Below, piece after piece: positions 37,801 through 49,500 of a DNA stretch of 64,000 nt. The translations under genes were made by a program, and so were the position numbers. Numbering within the stretch: the first letter of the stretch is position 1; every line of letters starts with the position of its first letter. Under the pieces are notes generated by a model. The model searched no databases and was not told the origin of the DNA. It saw nothing but the letters and a program-made list of their open reading frames with translations. This stretch comes from Rhea pennata (taxonomy: Eukaryota; Chordata; Aves; Rheiformes; Rheidae): the NCBI RefSeq assembly GCF_028389875.1, contig NC_084663.1:62001-126000 (forward strand). Reading direction: 5' to 3'.

Positions 37801-40510
37801 GTAGTAATCAGGAAACTAACTAATAGAAACTATTCCTTTTGAATATGAAAGTCTAGATGTGATACAGGACACTTCTTTTGCCCATCTGCTGCTTTTATCT
37901 ATCTACAGTAACATACCTGTCATAAACTATATACCAGTTTACAGAAGCACAAATATAAAAAAAAATACTTAGCCAAACAGCAGCTGAATTCTTTTAGCAT
38001 TCTTGAGTTAGACTGTGGCCCTTGGAATCCTTGTTTATACAGTTTTAACAATTTCTCATTTCATTTTTATCCAAGTTAAATTTTAAGCCTTCTGCCACAA
38101 TGATTATTATTTTTTTTTAATTCCTCTCCTTTATAAGTGTTTCTTAAAAATTAAAGCTCTGTCAGCTGTCCTTTAACTTCAGTCTGAGTAACAGTAATTG
38201 TTCTGGTCTGAAAGGTGCTTAAACCAGTATTTGGTTTGGGTGATTTGACTCTTTCAGAAAAAATGATTGAAGGAACACATCATCCAAAGGTAATGTTATA
38301 TATCTTCATTACATAAGTGTTGCTACTAGCCATGTACGCTGTTCTCTAAAGTGCCTAGAAGAGAATCTTGTTACTGTCTAAATCAGAGTTTTAGTTTTTG
38401 AAGAGATGATTGCACATTTATGTGGTTTTGAATGTTTCAGAGATGCTACACTTGCAATTTGTTCTCCTGGAACCTCAAGAGGAAGCTGTGATTGTTGCAG
38501 AAAACACAAAACAGGTAATGAATAATTAAGCAGCTGAAATAAGCCGAAACTAAAACAGGTCAAGGACCTGCCTTAAAACTGCTAAGCTGTCATGGCCTTT
38601 TTTAACAATCCTCTTTGGAAGGCTATTATTAACTGGGTTAATGATGAAAGACAGAAATAGCTTGCAAATACTGCTTGTAGTGTGTTCTTATCAGACAGTA
38701 TTTCCTTTTGTTGATTGTGTGGAATTCTTGTCCTTCATCTACCCAATCTGTGTTCTTGCTATTTTTTCTCTTGTGTGTTAATTCTTCAGCAAAGCCACAA
38801 GCTATTCTGAGGCAAGTCTTGGGAAACATGACTCCAAACAGTTGGCCATCATTGTAGGATACTTTTCAAACCCTACTAATTCCCACTGCACTAATGGGAA
38901 ATCTTGCAGGCTGACTAGAGGAAGTTGAGTTCTTTTTTGTCAAGCAAGAGACAAGTAGATGTGTTTTTGTGGGTTTTTTTTTTTTTTTTTTTTTTTTAAT
39001 TATTATGCTCTTCCACTATGAACTGGTGCAGGTGCAACTTTTCTTCAATCTGTAGATGTTAAGAATGCAGGTTTAGACACCTGTTGCTTTGTTTTTTACT
39101 CAGTTGGCAAGAAGGTTGAGAACTGTTGTCTCTGTCTCTGCCTCTGTCTCTGCCTCTGTATCTATACTAAGAGTTCATTGTAGAATTGTTCTTTAGCTTA
39201 TGGCAAAGTCTAGCCTCTTTCCAGACTGTTCTACTCTATTCCAACTTGCCAGCAGAGGAAAGAGGATGATGCAGTGTTTACCTTTTATATTTATTGCTTT
39301 TTTAATTGGCCATTAATTTTAAAATGGGGGTGGGGAATGATACCTAATAATGTGCCAAAGCCAGTTTTTTTAAAGTTTTTATTACTGCTAAGTCATCATA
39401 GCAAAGGCTGAAGTTTGGGACTCATGCGGGGAAAGCATTTTGAATTCATTGATCCTATTTGCCTAGAGACCCTTACACTCCAACTGCCTATGGCTGAAGT
39501 GTAAGTTAGTGGATCAGCAGGTGGATGCACACACGCACACACAGATTCTTTTCAAGGACAGGTATAAGCCTCTGAGCCATTGTCTAGTGCCCCTATATAG
39601 ACAGTGGAGAAGAGGTGCTTTAGCATATGATTCATCTTGTCCAAGGTAGAGGTTTAAAATGGATCAAAGAATCTAGCCTTAGAAGCATCTAGTTCTATCA
39701 CTTAATTGTAAAAGCAGTCCAGATAAATAACCTTTATATGAGCATTTACACCTGGACAAGTGAACGTTACTGCTTATGCAACTGACCCATTACTTTAGGC
39801 CAAGATATGTATGAATCCAAACCCAATACAGGAGTTTGGGTTATGTGCAGGGATTATTTGGATGTATCCTATTCATCTCATGTGAGCACTTGGAGATTAT
39901 TAAGGCAAAAGAGCTCTACAACTTGGGGATGGAGATTGTTTCTGTGTGGTTGGGCGACCTGTTAGTGGTCTGTGCTTCCATCCTAGGTAGTGACAGCACG
40001 CATTAATTCTATTCACCTAATTTTATTTTCATTTTCTACACTGTTGGGAGGATTTATTTATTTTGGCCTTGGGGTAGCTTTCTTTAAAGGCTTTTTACTC
40101 TATTGTCTTTGTTTTGACTCATTGTTCATTTATACTCTGGTTCAAACTCTTTCCTACAGAAGTCGTACTAACAGTACTGGTTGTTTGTTGTAGTGACAGA
40201 CAAAATGTTTTGGGAGCTAGTCTGGGATACTGCAAATTGTTATCGGTGTATGTTAACTTGTATGTGGACCTTTTAGAATGAAAAAACTAAAAGATGAAGG
40301 CCTAATTCTTGTATGGATGTCAACAGTAAATCAATCAAATTTCTGAGTTTTATTCATCATCTTTGTGTGTGAGGGGAAAAGAGTTTGTGTCTGTGAAATG
40401 GCAAAAGCTGCTTTTGCTTTCCACAGAGTGCTCCATCATCTGCAGTTAGTTCTTTTCTTATCTGACAGAGTAGCAGGAGATGTAACAGTTAATAGAGTGT
40501 GTGTGGTTTC

Positions 40511-40541
<31 letters not shown>

Positions 40542-43500
40542 TGATTTATTTATAGAACTTTCCTAAAGAGAATTCAAATTCTTCAGCTGCTGGAGCAGGG
40601 GAACACATGATGATGCACATGCAACTTTTTACCTTCTCTGCTTGGGTGATTGAGTGAGAAGTTATGAAGCTGTAGTTAGTCCCTTTGAAGCAGTGAAGAT
40701 GGAAAAATAAGCATCCTGAGGTTGGAAGAAAGTTACTAGAATAGTTGCATTCCTTGACATCCTACAATCTGGTCTGAGATCTGTCTTAATCTATTTTTTT
40801 TAATATCATAACCATCCTTTTCATATTTTCATTAAGCATCAGGGTTTGGTTTAAAGTAGGGATTGACAGTTTTTACTCAAAGTTTGGCAGGGAGCACGTA
40901 GCTAAAATAGCTGTCTTCTAATGCAAAGATATGGCTCAAAACTAAGTATGTTTTCTTCAACCATCAGACTGAGAATGTTGGCTCTGAGGTGAAATTGCAA
41001 GACTTCCAGACCCTGGAAGATTCAGCCTCTTCTGCAGACTGCTTTTCTAGATCTAGAGGTAAGGACTCAGAATTAAGCATGTTAACCACAAAACTGGGAG
41101 TTTGAGAGCCTTCAGAGAGAAATCTGATGTGGATATGGAGATTTAGAAAAAGGAGATTTGAGGTCAGAAACTAAAGATGTACAGGAGGTGGAAAGATTCT
41201 GATGTGTGATAGCAAGGGATATATCAGAAGGTAAGAGAGAAGAAACAGTTCCTGAGATGATAAGGGAAGAAGAATTCGAAGGGGAGAGTGTTTTTGGGTG
41301 CAGGGGCTGATGTGTAGTACACAGAAGAGAATTACAATGAGATGAAGAACTGTGTTTTGTTCTGCTTGGCAAAATAGTGAGTAATTTGGTACCTCTGGAA
41401 TTACAAAACAAACAAACAAACAAAACACAAAAAACAAAAAAAAAAAGAGGTGGGGGAGGAGAAAGAAGACAAACTGGCTGGGTTGCAGAGCCAGCCTTAT
41501 GAAAATTAGGAGTACCATATTTTTTAAATGCCTTAAATACTATTTAAATAAACTCTGACTTCTTGCATTACATGAAGAGTTGAACACTTGTTTAATTACT
41601 TGAATGCTTATGCTGTAACTATTACAAAAGAGCAAAACTGAGACTGAGTGGGCAACTATAAACTCTAGTGCTTCTTAACATTTAAGAGCTTAACTTTACA
41701 ACCTTGATTTTTCTCAAAGTATTTATTTATACTTTCCTAAGGTAGAAAACAAAGTTTCAGGCCACTTTTTTAGTGAGAGGTGTAGCTCTCCAGTCCATCT
41801 TGTATCGCATGTGGGTTTTGAACTTCAGTCTTTTGGCAGTGCAAAGAAGTTAGGTGTTAGTTCTCAGAAACAGGTTATTTTATTTTTATTTTTTTACAGA
41901 AGAGGTAGAACTAAAGGGTACATATGTTCAATCCTGCTTGTTTGGAAGGGGATAAGCATCCTAGTTCTCTTGTCTCTTCACTCTTCTGTGGAAGCTAGAT
42001 ATAGTAGAGACTTAGGTGAGGGCAGCAAGCAGCAGATGGAGAAAGCTTCTGCATCTGCAGGGCTGTTGAGGATGTTTTGTGCTTATGCACTGAGCCCAAC
42101 TCTTGATCTTGTGCCTTTCCCATTTTGGAAACTGGGGAAGCTCCAGTCCCGTGTGTTGTCTCTCCTCTTGCTTACTGACTTTGTGTGACTGGTTATGCTA
42201 ATAATAAGTGTGCATTTTATCACTAGGTGTGTCAGGAGAGCCAGTGAATTCTGAAGAACCAAAGCCTTTTGATGACACTTTGCTCCCTGAGGTACAAATC
42301 TGGTCGAGTATTTGTTTCCTCACAATATTGCATACATTTGTGGATATAGTAACTTCAGTTTAGAAGGCCCAACGAATACATCTTTTAACATCTCATAACT
42401 TAGTGACTGTTGCAACACTGAGATAGGTTCTTTAACGGTTCATTATAAATTGATTCTGCCCTCTAACCTGATGAATGTACAACCTTTGTAACACAGAAAA
42501 CTGACTTACCATAGAGCTGGTGAACCATGATTTTTTGGGGGTGGGAGGAAGCCTTAGGACTGGCACTTGGAAAGAAACTGAGCACTTTGGTCTAGAGGTT
42601 TTGTCTGGTCTTCTCACTTTGGAGTCAGACAGACTGGAATGTGGACTTCTGTGCTCTTTGCCGGTTCACGTTAGATAGATAAAATAGCGGACAAAACCTC
42701 CTCATTCAGAGATATGCATAGGAGGTCAGGAAAATGTCACTGGAAAAGTCTAGTAGAAGGCTTGTGAGAATCACAGGAAAAAGACCCTTCGGAATCATAC
42801 TATACTGTAATCAAGAGAGAATGGGAAATAAGAGAACAAGCAGTTACATTTGTGGTGTAATTCTAAAGCCAGAGTCCTTTATGCTGTAACTTCAGAAACT
42901 GGAATGAACTGAAGTGACCTGGAGAATCCTCCTTTTGTTAGTGAAGTTCCTGTCTATTGCAATGTGAAGCACAAGTAAAGGTTAACTTTAGACTATGAAA
43001 TGTGGAAAGCGTGATGCTTCAGGGACAGTGAAAAATGACCCTTTGATAGGATCCAAGGGAAAACTGAAATCTCTTATTTTGTTTTAGTCAATAGATGGAT
43101 ACAGAAGTGAGCAGTTTGCTGAGGAAAATGGTCCACCTGGAATTCTGGGACATCTTGCTACACAGAAGCATAAAGAGCTGTCAGTTTTGCTGCTGGAACT
43201 GAATGAAGCCCAGGAAGAAATAGCATTTCTGAAAGGGCAGCTCAAGGGCCCAGAAAGCCAAAGTCCTGCAGTTCTCCAAAGAAGAGAAGAAACTAACCAG
43301 CTGGAAGATGGATCCCAGTTATTGTTCATTGAGAGGGAAGAGCAAAAGACTTCAGATATACCAAGTGAGTTGGGCAATAGCTCATTATTGACAGAAATAG
43401 AAATGCTGCAAATTGGTGTACTTAAGGAAAACGGGACCAATCTTCAAGAAGCTCTGAAGGGGAGCACTGTCCCCTGCGGAGGGGAGATGGAAGTGGTGCA

Positions 43501-46500
43501 AGAAGTCTCTACAGCAAATCCAGAGCCTGGCAGCTCTCAATCTCAAGAGCTGATAAGGTCGCAAAACCAAATTATGGATCTGCAAATAGTTCTTAAGAAA
43601 TTGGAAGAGTCCTATAAGAAAAATCTGGGAGAAAAAAATGCGGAAATAAAGATGCTAAATGACTTGGCAGAAGAATACAGAAAAAAGGTGGAGGATTCTG
43701 ACAGTGCATTTCGTGTTTTAGCTGAAGAAAGAAATCAGCTCCTGTGTCAGATGAAGGAACTTTCTACCATAACAGAACTGAAGGATCAAGTGAAGCATCT
43801 GGAGGAAAATTTAGCTCTTTCAGAAAAGCAGAGGCTATCAGACAGTGAGAGCAGTCTTCTGAGAGAAGAAATCCAGAGCCTTAAAAATGAATTTAAATCC
43901 AAAGAGATAAAAATAGAAGCTTTGCAAAAAGACTTGGATGAAGCGCAGCTTCAGCTTTCTGAGCAGGACACTCAACTAAAAGGGCTGAGAAGCCAGATCC
44001 AAAAGAAGGAATGTGAAGTACTTGATCTGGAACAAATTCTGATGAAGAACACAGCTGAGATAGAAGAGCTTTCCCAAAACTTAGCCTCAAAGGGACTTGA
44101 AGCAGCAAGCCTGGAACAGCTTGTTGCTGAACACAAGAGGTGTATTGAGAACCTGCAACAAACTTTGCTGGAGAAAGACCAACAGATGACAGAGATCAGT
44201 GTCAGCATGTCTGAGAAAATGGTCCTGCTGAATGAAGAGAAGTTTTCCCTAGGAAATGAGCTAAAGAGTATTAAAGAACAAATGAGTGTGTTAAAAGCTG
44301 AGGAAGAAAAAGACCAAAACATAGCAGAAGCAAAAGATGCATATCTGAAATGTGGGGAATCTGAGCAACAGCATGAGACACGAGAAGCATGTAAGGGGGG
44401 AGAGGTGTTAGGAAGTGAACTTGAACTTCTAAAAGAAGAAAATGAGCAGATCAAGTGGAAGCTGCAAGCAGCACTTATCAACAGGAAGGAGCTTCTGAAG
44501 AAGGTTAGCAAATTGGAGAATGAATTGGTACAATTGAGAAGGGAGCCTGAATCAGAGACCTCAGTGACCAAAGAACCTGAAGGGGAAGAAAATATAGCAA
44601 GCAGGTTAAGTGGAGAGGAGAATCCTGAAAGCCAGTCAGCCAGCCGGGAGTATCTGATTCAACTGCTTTCTGAAAAGGAATCACAGTTGCAGAGCATCCA
44701 GAGGGACTTGCTGGATAAAGAAACAAGTGAAGCACAGTTACAGGCAGTGATTGAGGAAATGAGGCAAAGCTTGCAAGATAAGACAAACATTACTGATTCA
44801 ATGAAAGTTGAAATCACAGAACATCAGATAGTTGCTGATAAACTTACTAAAACAAATAAGAGCCTAAAGGATTATGAAGAAAATGAAAAAGCTAGTTTAG
44901 CAGCTGCAAATCATGAAGAAAAACAGAAAACTACATTGAAAGAGAGAATTTCAACTCTTGAACAAGAAAAAGAACAACTTCAAAAAAAACTTCAAGAAGC
45001 CCTGGTATCTCGCAAAGACACTATAAAAAAGGCTCAAGAAAAAGATAGGCATCACAGAGAACAGCTTAAACAGCAGAAAGATGATTACAACATCCTACAA
45101 GAGCAGTTTGATAAGCAAAGCAAAGAGAAGGAGAGCATCCAAGCTCAGCTCAGACAACTCCAAGAACAGAGAGGGTCAGCAGAAAGTATCCCTTTTGGGA
45201 GTCAAGGTTGGTTGGATTCCTCATGCTTGGAAGCAGAAAATACTACAAACAGCGAGCTTGTACAAGATGCAGATGTTTCTGGAGAAGAGTTTAAGACAAA
45301 ATTTGAGAAATTGCATACGAAAGAATTGCAATATAAGGTCAGCCATATGGAAGGTGAACTTGCTTGCAAATCAGAGTTAGTCTTTCATTCACAAGAGCAC
45401 ATGGCACAGTTGCTTCTGGAGATAGAAAGGCTGAAGAGAACCTGTGACCAAGCTGAAGCTAAGGCAGCAAGCCTTCAGATAGAATTAGAAGAAAGTAAAG
45501 CAGAAATTTCTAGAAAAGGCAGTCTGGAAGACCTTATGCATCAAAAAGATGAAGAAATTGCATTCCTTAAGTTGCAGCTAAGTGAGAAAAGTGAAGCACT
45601 CATTACTATACAGGCACAGTTGCTGGAAAAAGAAGATTCTGTCAAGACACTGTGTAGTCAGTTGGAAGCTCAAGCTCGGTTACACGAGGAACAAAGCAAG
45701 CGACTGCAAACTGAACTGCTTGATATTCAGCAGAAGCAAGATGATGGGGCAGAAGAAACTAAAAAAAAGTATCAAATGCAGAGAAAATTGCAGGCTGCAC
45801 TTATTTCTAGAAAAGAAGCACTGAAGGAGAGCAAATCTCTAAAAGAGGAGCTGGCTAATGCTAAAAAAACTATTGAAAGTCTTTCTGTCAAGTTGACAAA
45901 CATGGAAAGCCAAATATGTGGCCGTGTTAAAGAAATAGATAATTTAACAGAAAAGTTAGCAGGTCTCACAGAAGAGCGAGAAAACCTTATTTCAGAACTT
46001 GATAAGGCACTTGCAGAAAATCGGAATCTTGATGGATGTTGTAAAAACCTGAAGCTGACTCTAGAAGGAGTTGTTCAAGAGAAGGAGCAACTGGAGAAGG
46101 AGATAGAATCACTGAAATGTTCTCAGGCCGCTGAGAGTTGTGAGCGGCATGAGAAATATACGGAACTTCAGAAAGAGTATGAAACTCTCCTGCAGTCCTA
46201 TGAGAATGTAAGTAATGAGGCTGAGCGGATTCAGTGTATTTTGGAAACTGTTAGGCAGGAAAAGCAGGAAATTTTCATTAAACTGAAAAGTGTTGAAGCA
46301 AAACAAGAAGAAACAGATAAGCAGCTGAAAGAGGCTGGACAGGAGATGGATGGAATGAAGGAGAAAATGAGGAAATTTGCAAAATCAAAGCAACAAAAGA
46401 TCCTAGAACTGGAGGAAGAGAATGAGAAGCTCAGAGCAGAGATATGTTTTACAGGTGGAGACCTACATAGGACTGAAGATGTAGCTCTCATGACAAATAC

Positions 46501-49500
46501 GAGCCTGAAAGAAGATTTGGAGAGTTCTAGAAGAGATTACCAGTCTCTTTCTACTCAGCTTGAGACAGTAATAGCAGAAAAGGAATCTCTTACTCAGGAG
46601 ATCAGAGACTTAAAGGATCACTTGCAGTTCACTGAATCTAAGCTAAAGGAAAGCAGAGAAATGGTAAACAAGTACATTGCCCAAAAGACAGCAGAGGAAG
46701 AAAAAAATCAGGCAATTGCCACATCACCGTCAGTGGAAGCAACTGAAAATCAAGTGGACTTAAGTGTTAGTCTGCAGTCCCATACTGCACAGCTGAAACA
46801 AGAAGCATTTGAAGGTAACAGCCAATATGAAGATCTTGATACCTACATACAGCAGATAGCTCAGCTCACAGAGCGAATCACAGAACTTGAAGAGAACAGG
46901 AGGGCTTCAGAGCAACAGCTCAGCAACATTCATGTGAGTGTTGAGACTTTAACAGATGAGAAAAGGGATTTAGAGACCCAAATGGAAGTGAAAGTCCATG
47001 AGTTGAATGCTCTTCAGGACACAGTAGCAAAGATGGAAGAAACACTACAAAAAAATAAAGAGGAGCTCATTAGAATGACAGAACAGAAGAATACCTTAGA
47101 AGCGGAGAAGGATGACTTGGAAGAAAGGCTGATGAATCAGCTAGCAGAACTCAATGGAAGCATTGGAAACTATCAACAGGATGCAACAGACTTCCAGATC
47201 AAAAATGAACAATTGAAACATGAACTCCAGAGTCTGCAGAGAATGATGCATGAACTGGAGGAAGAGAAATGCCAGATGGCACTGGAGAAAAGTAAAGCAA
47301 GTTCAGAAAAGCAAAAGGAGTTTATAGAAAAGCTGAAATGCACTTGGAAGGGAGACAACAGCACACATGAAAAGGAGCTTCAGGAACTGCTGAAACAGAA
47401 ACAGCAGGAGATCAAGCAGCTGCAAAAGGACTGTATTAAAAGCCAGGAAAAGATCAGTAGTCTAGAAAGAACTATTAAAGCTCTGGAATTTGTCCAAAGT
47501 GAGTCTCAGAAAGAGCTAGAAGCAGACAAAGAGAATTTATCTAAAGCAGCTGAAGACATCAAGAAAGCCCAAGCAGAGCTTGCTTTCTGCAAAGTAGTAC
47601 TGGATGACACTCAGAGCGAGGCAGCAAGAGTTCTAGCAGAGAATGTCAAAATGAAAGAGGAGTTGCAGGCAAACAAAGAGAATATTAAAATTCAAATGAA
47701 GAAAAGGGATGAGGACTTTGAGAGAAGACTGGAACAGGAAAAAGACAAGCATTCAAAGGAAATTAAAAACATGGAAGAAAAGCTGTCAACTTTGCAGAGG
47801 GAGAAAGACTATCTGGAAAAAACTGTTCATGATGTTCAAGACTCCTTGCAGACAAAGGATCAAGAAGCCAAACAATTGGAAGGCAGCCTAACTAAAACAC
47901 TAGCCCAACTTGCAGCCTTCACCAGGAGCATGTCTTCTCTTCAGGATGACAGGGATAGAGTGATAGATGAATCCAAAACATGGGAGAAGAAATTCACTGA
48001 AACTATTCAAAAGAAAGAAAAAGAAATACGTTTGAAAGAGGACACTTGTGTTGTTTTAAAGGACCAGATGAAGCAGATGACCATACATGTGGAAGAACTT
48101 CAGATTCAGATATCCAGGTAAAGGAAAGAAGGTGATTATCTGGTATTATTGTATGTTCTTTAGACAAGGCAGCAGCTGGTGGTGAGACAGAACAGAATTG
48201 CAGAATAGCTGAAGCTAGAAGAGACCTTTGGAGCTAATCTAGTCTAACCTCATTTCTCTGATAGGGTCCCCTAGAACAGATTGTCCAGGACTGTGTCCAG
48301 TCATATTTTGAATATATCCAAAGACAGAGACTCCATAACCTCTCTGGGTAACTTGCTCCAGTGATCTGTCACCCTCACAGTGTTGGGGGGAGGTTTGTAG
48401 AAAAAAGCTTTCTTAGGTTCAGATGGAATTGCTGGTGTTTCAGTGTGGGCCCTTTGCCTCTCATCCTATCACTGGGCATGACTTAAAGAGCCTGGCTCCA
48501 TTGTCTCAACACTACCCTTCCAGATATTAACACTCATAGATAAGATCCCATCCCAAGCCTTCTCTTCCCTGGGCTACACAATCCCAGCTCTCTGAGCCTT
48601 TCCTCGTATAACAGATGCTCCAGTCCCTTCATCTTCTCTTTGGCCCTTTGCTGGACTCACTCTAACAGCTCCATATTGCTCTTGCACTGCAGAGCCCAGC
48701 ACTAGACACAGTATGCCTGGTGTGGCCTCACGAGGGCTGAATAGAAGGGAAGGATCACTTCCATCAACATACTTGCAACACTCTGCCTGATGCAGCCCAG
48801 GAGACCGTTGGCCACCTTTGCCATGAGGGCACATTGCTGGCTCGCAGTCAACTTGGTGTCCACCAGGACTCCTGAGTCCTTCTCAGTAGAGCTGCTCTCC
48901 AGCTGGTCAGCCCCCAGTCTGTACTGGTGCATGGGGTTATGCCTTCCCAGCTGCAGGACTTGACACTTCCCTGTACTGAACTTCATGAGGTTCCTCTCTG
49001 CCCATCTCTCCGGCCTGACAAGGCCCTCTTGACTGGCAGAGCAAGCATCTTTCCCCTTCTTTTTTCAATATATCAGAAAGAAAGAATTCTGAGTATATAA
49101 TAACCAAATGTGATTTATGATTGGTAAAGCTAACGTTCGCCTAACATGGAGTACAGAATCAGTCTTTCTAATAAAGCCATAAGACTCAATCTCCTACATC
49201 ATTTATGTTTGGGTAGAAAAGAGCTCTAGATTTACATTGTAGGGAATTACTGCTGAATGCACAAGAATGCAGAGAGATTAACACTGTAAGGCAATTTTCT
49301 TCTCATGGTTAACATACTCCTGCTAAATTTGTTCTATGTAACAGGCAGTAGCCAGCTTAGTGCTATCTAGAGGCTTTATTAGCCTGAGATTTAAAATGGA
49401 TTTGTTTAGGATAGAGCTCTTACATGTGGAGATTAAACCTGGTGGGTCAAGAGAGCGTTGAGATGCAAAATTCCAGTTTAGTCCCAAATTAGACTTTAGG

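Larger units (their letters stand above)
33429..38440 (+). other. GOLGB1: GOLGB1 intron with nested CR1 elements
   Basis: About 5 kb; 34852-37625 is CR1-derived. The remainder is AT-rich intron. A possible 32-nt cassette at 38258-38289 is discussed under findings. Confidence 0.8.

Noticed and set aside
43972-44571. 199-aa antisense open frame in the giantin exon
   Set aside because: Serine/phenylalanine-rich shadow of the glutamate/lysine-rich coiled-coil frame on the other strand.
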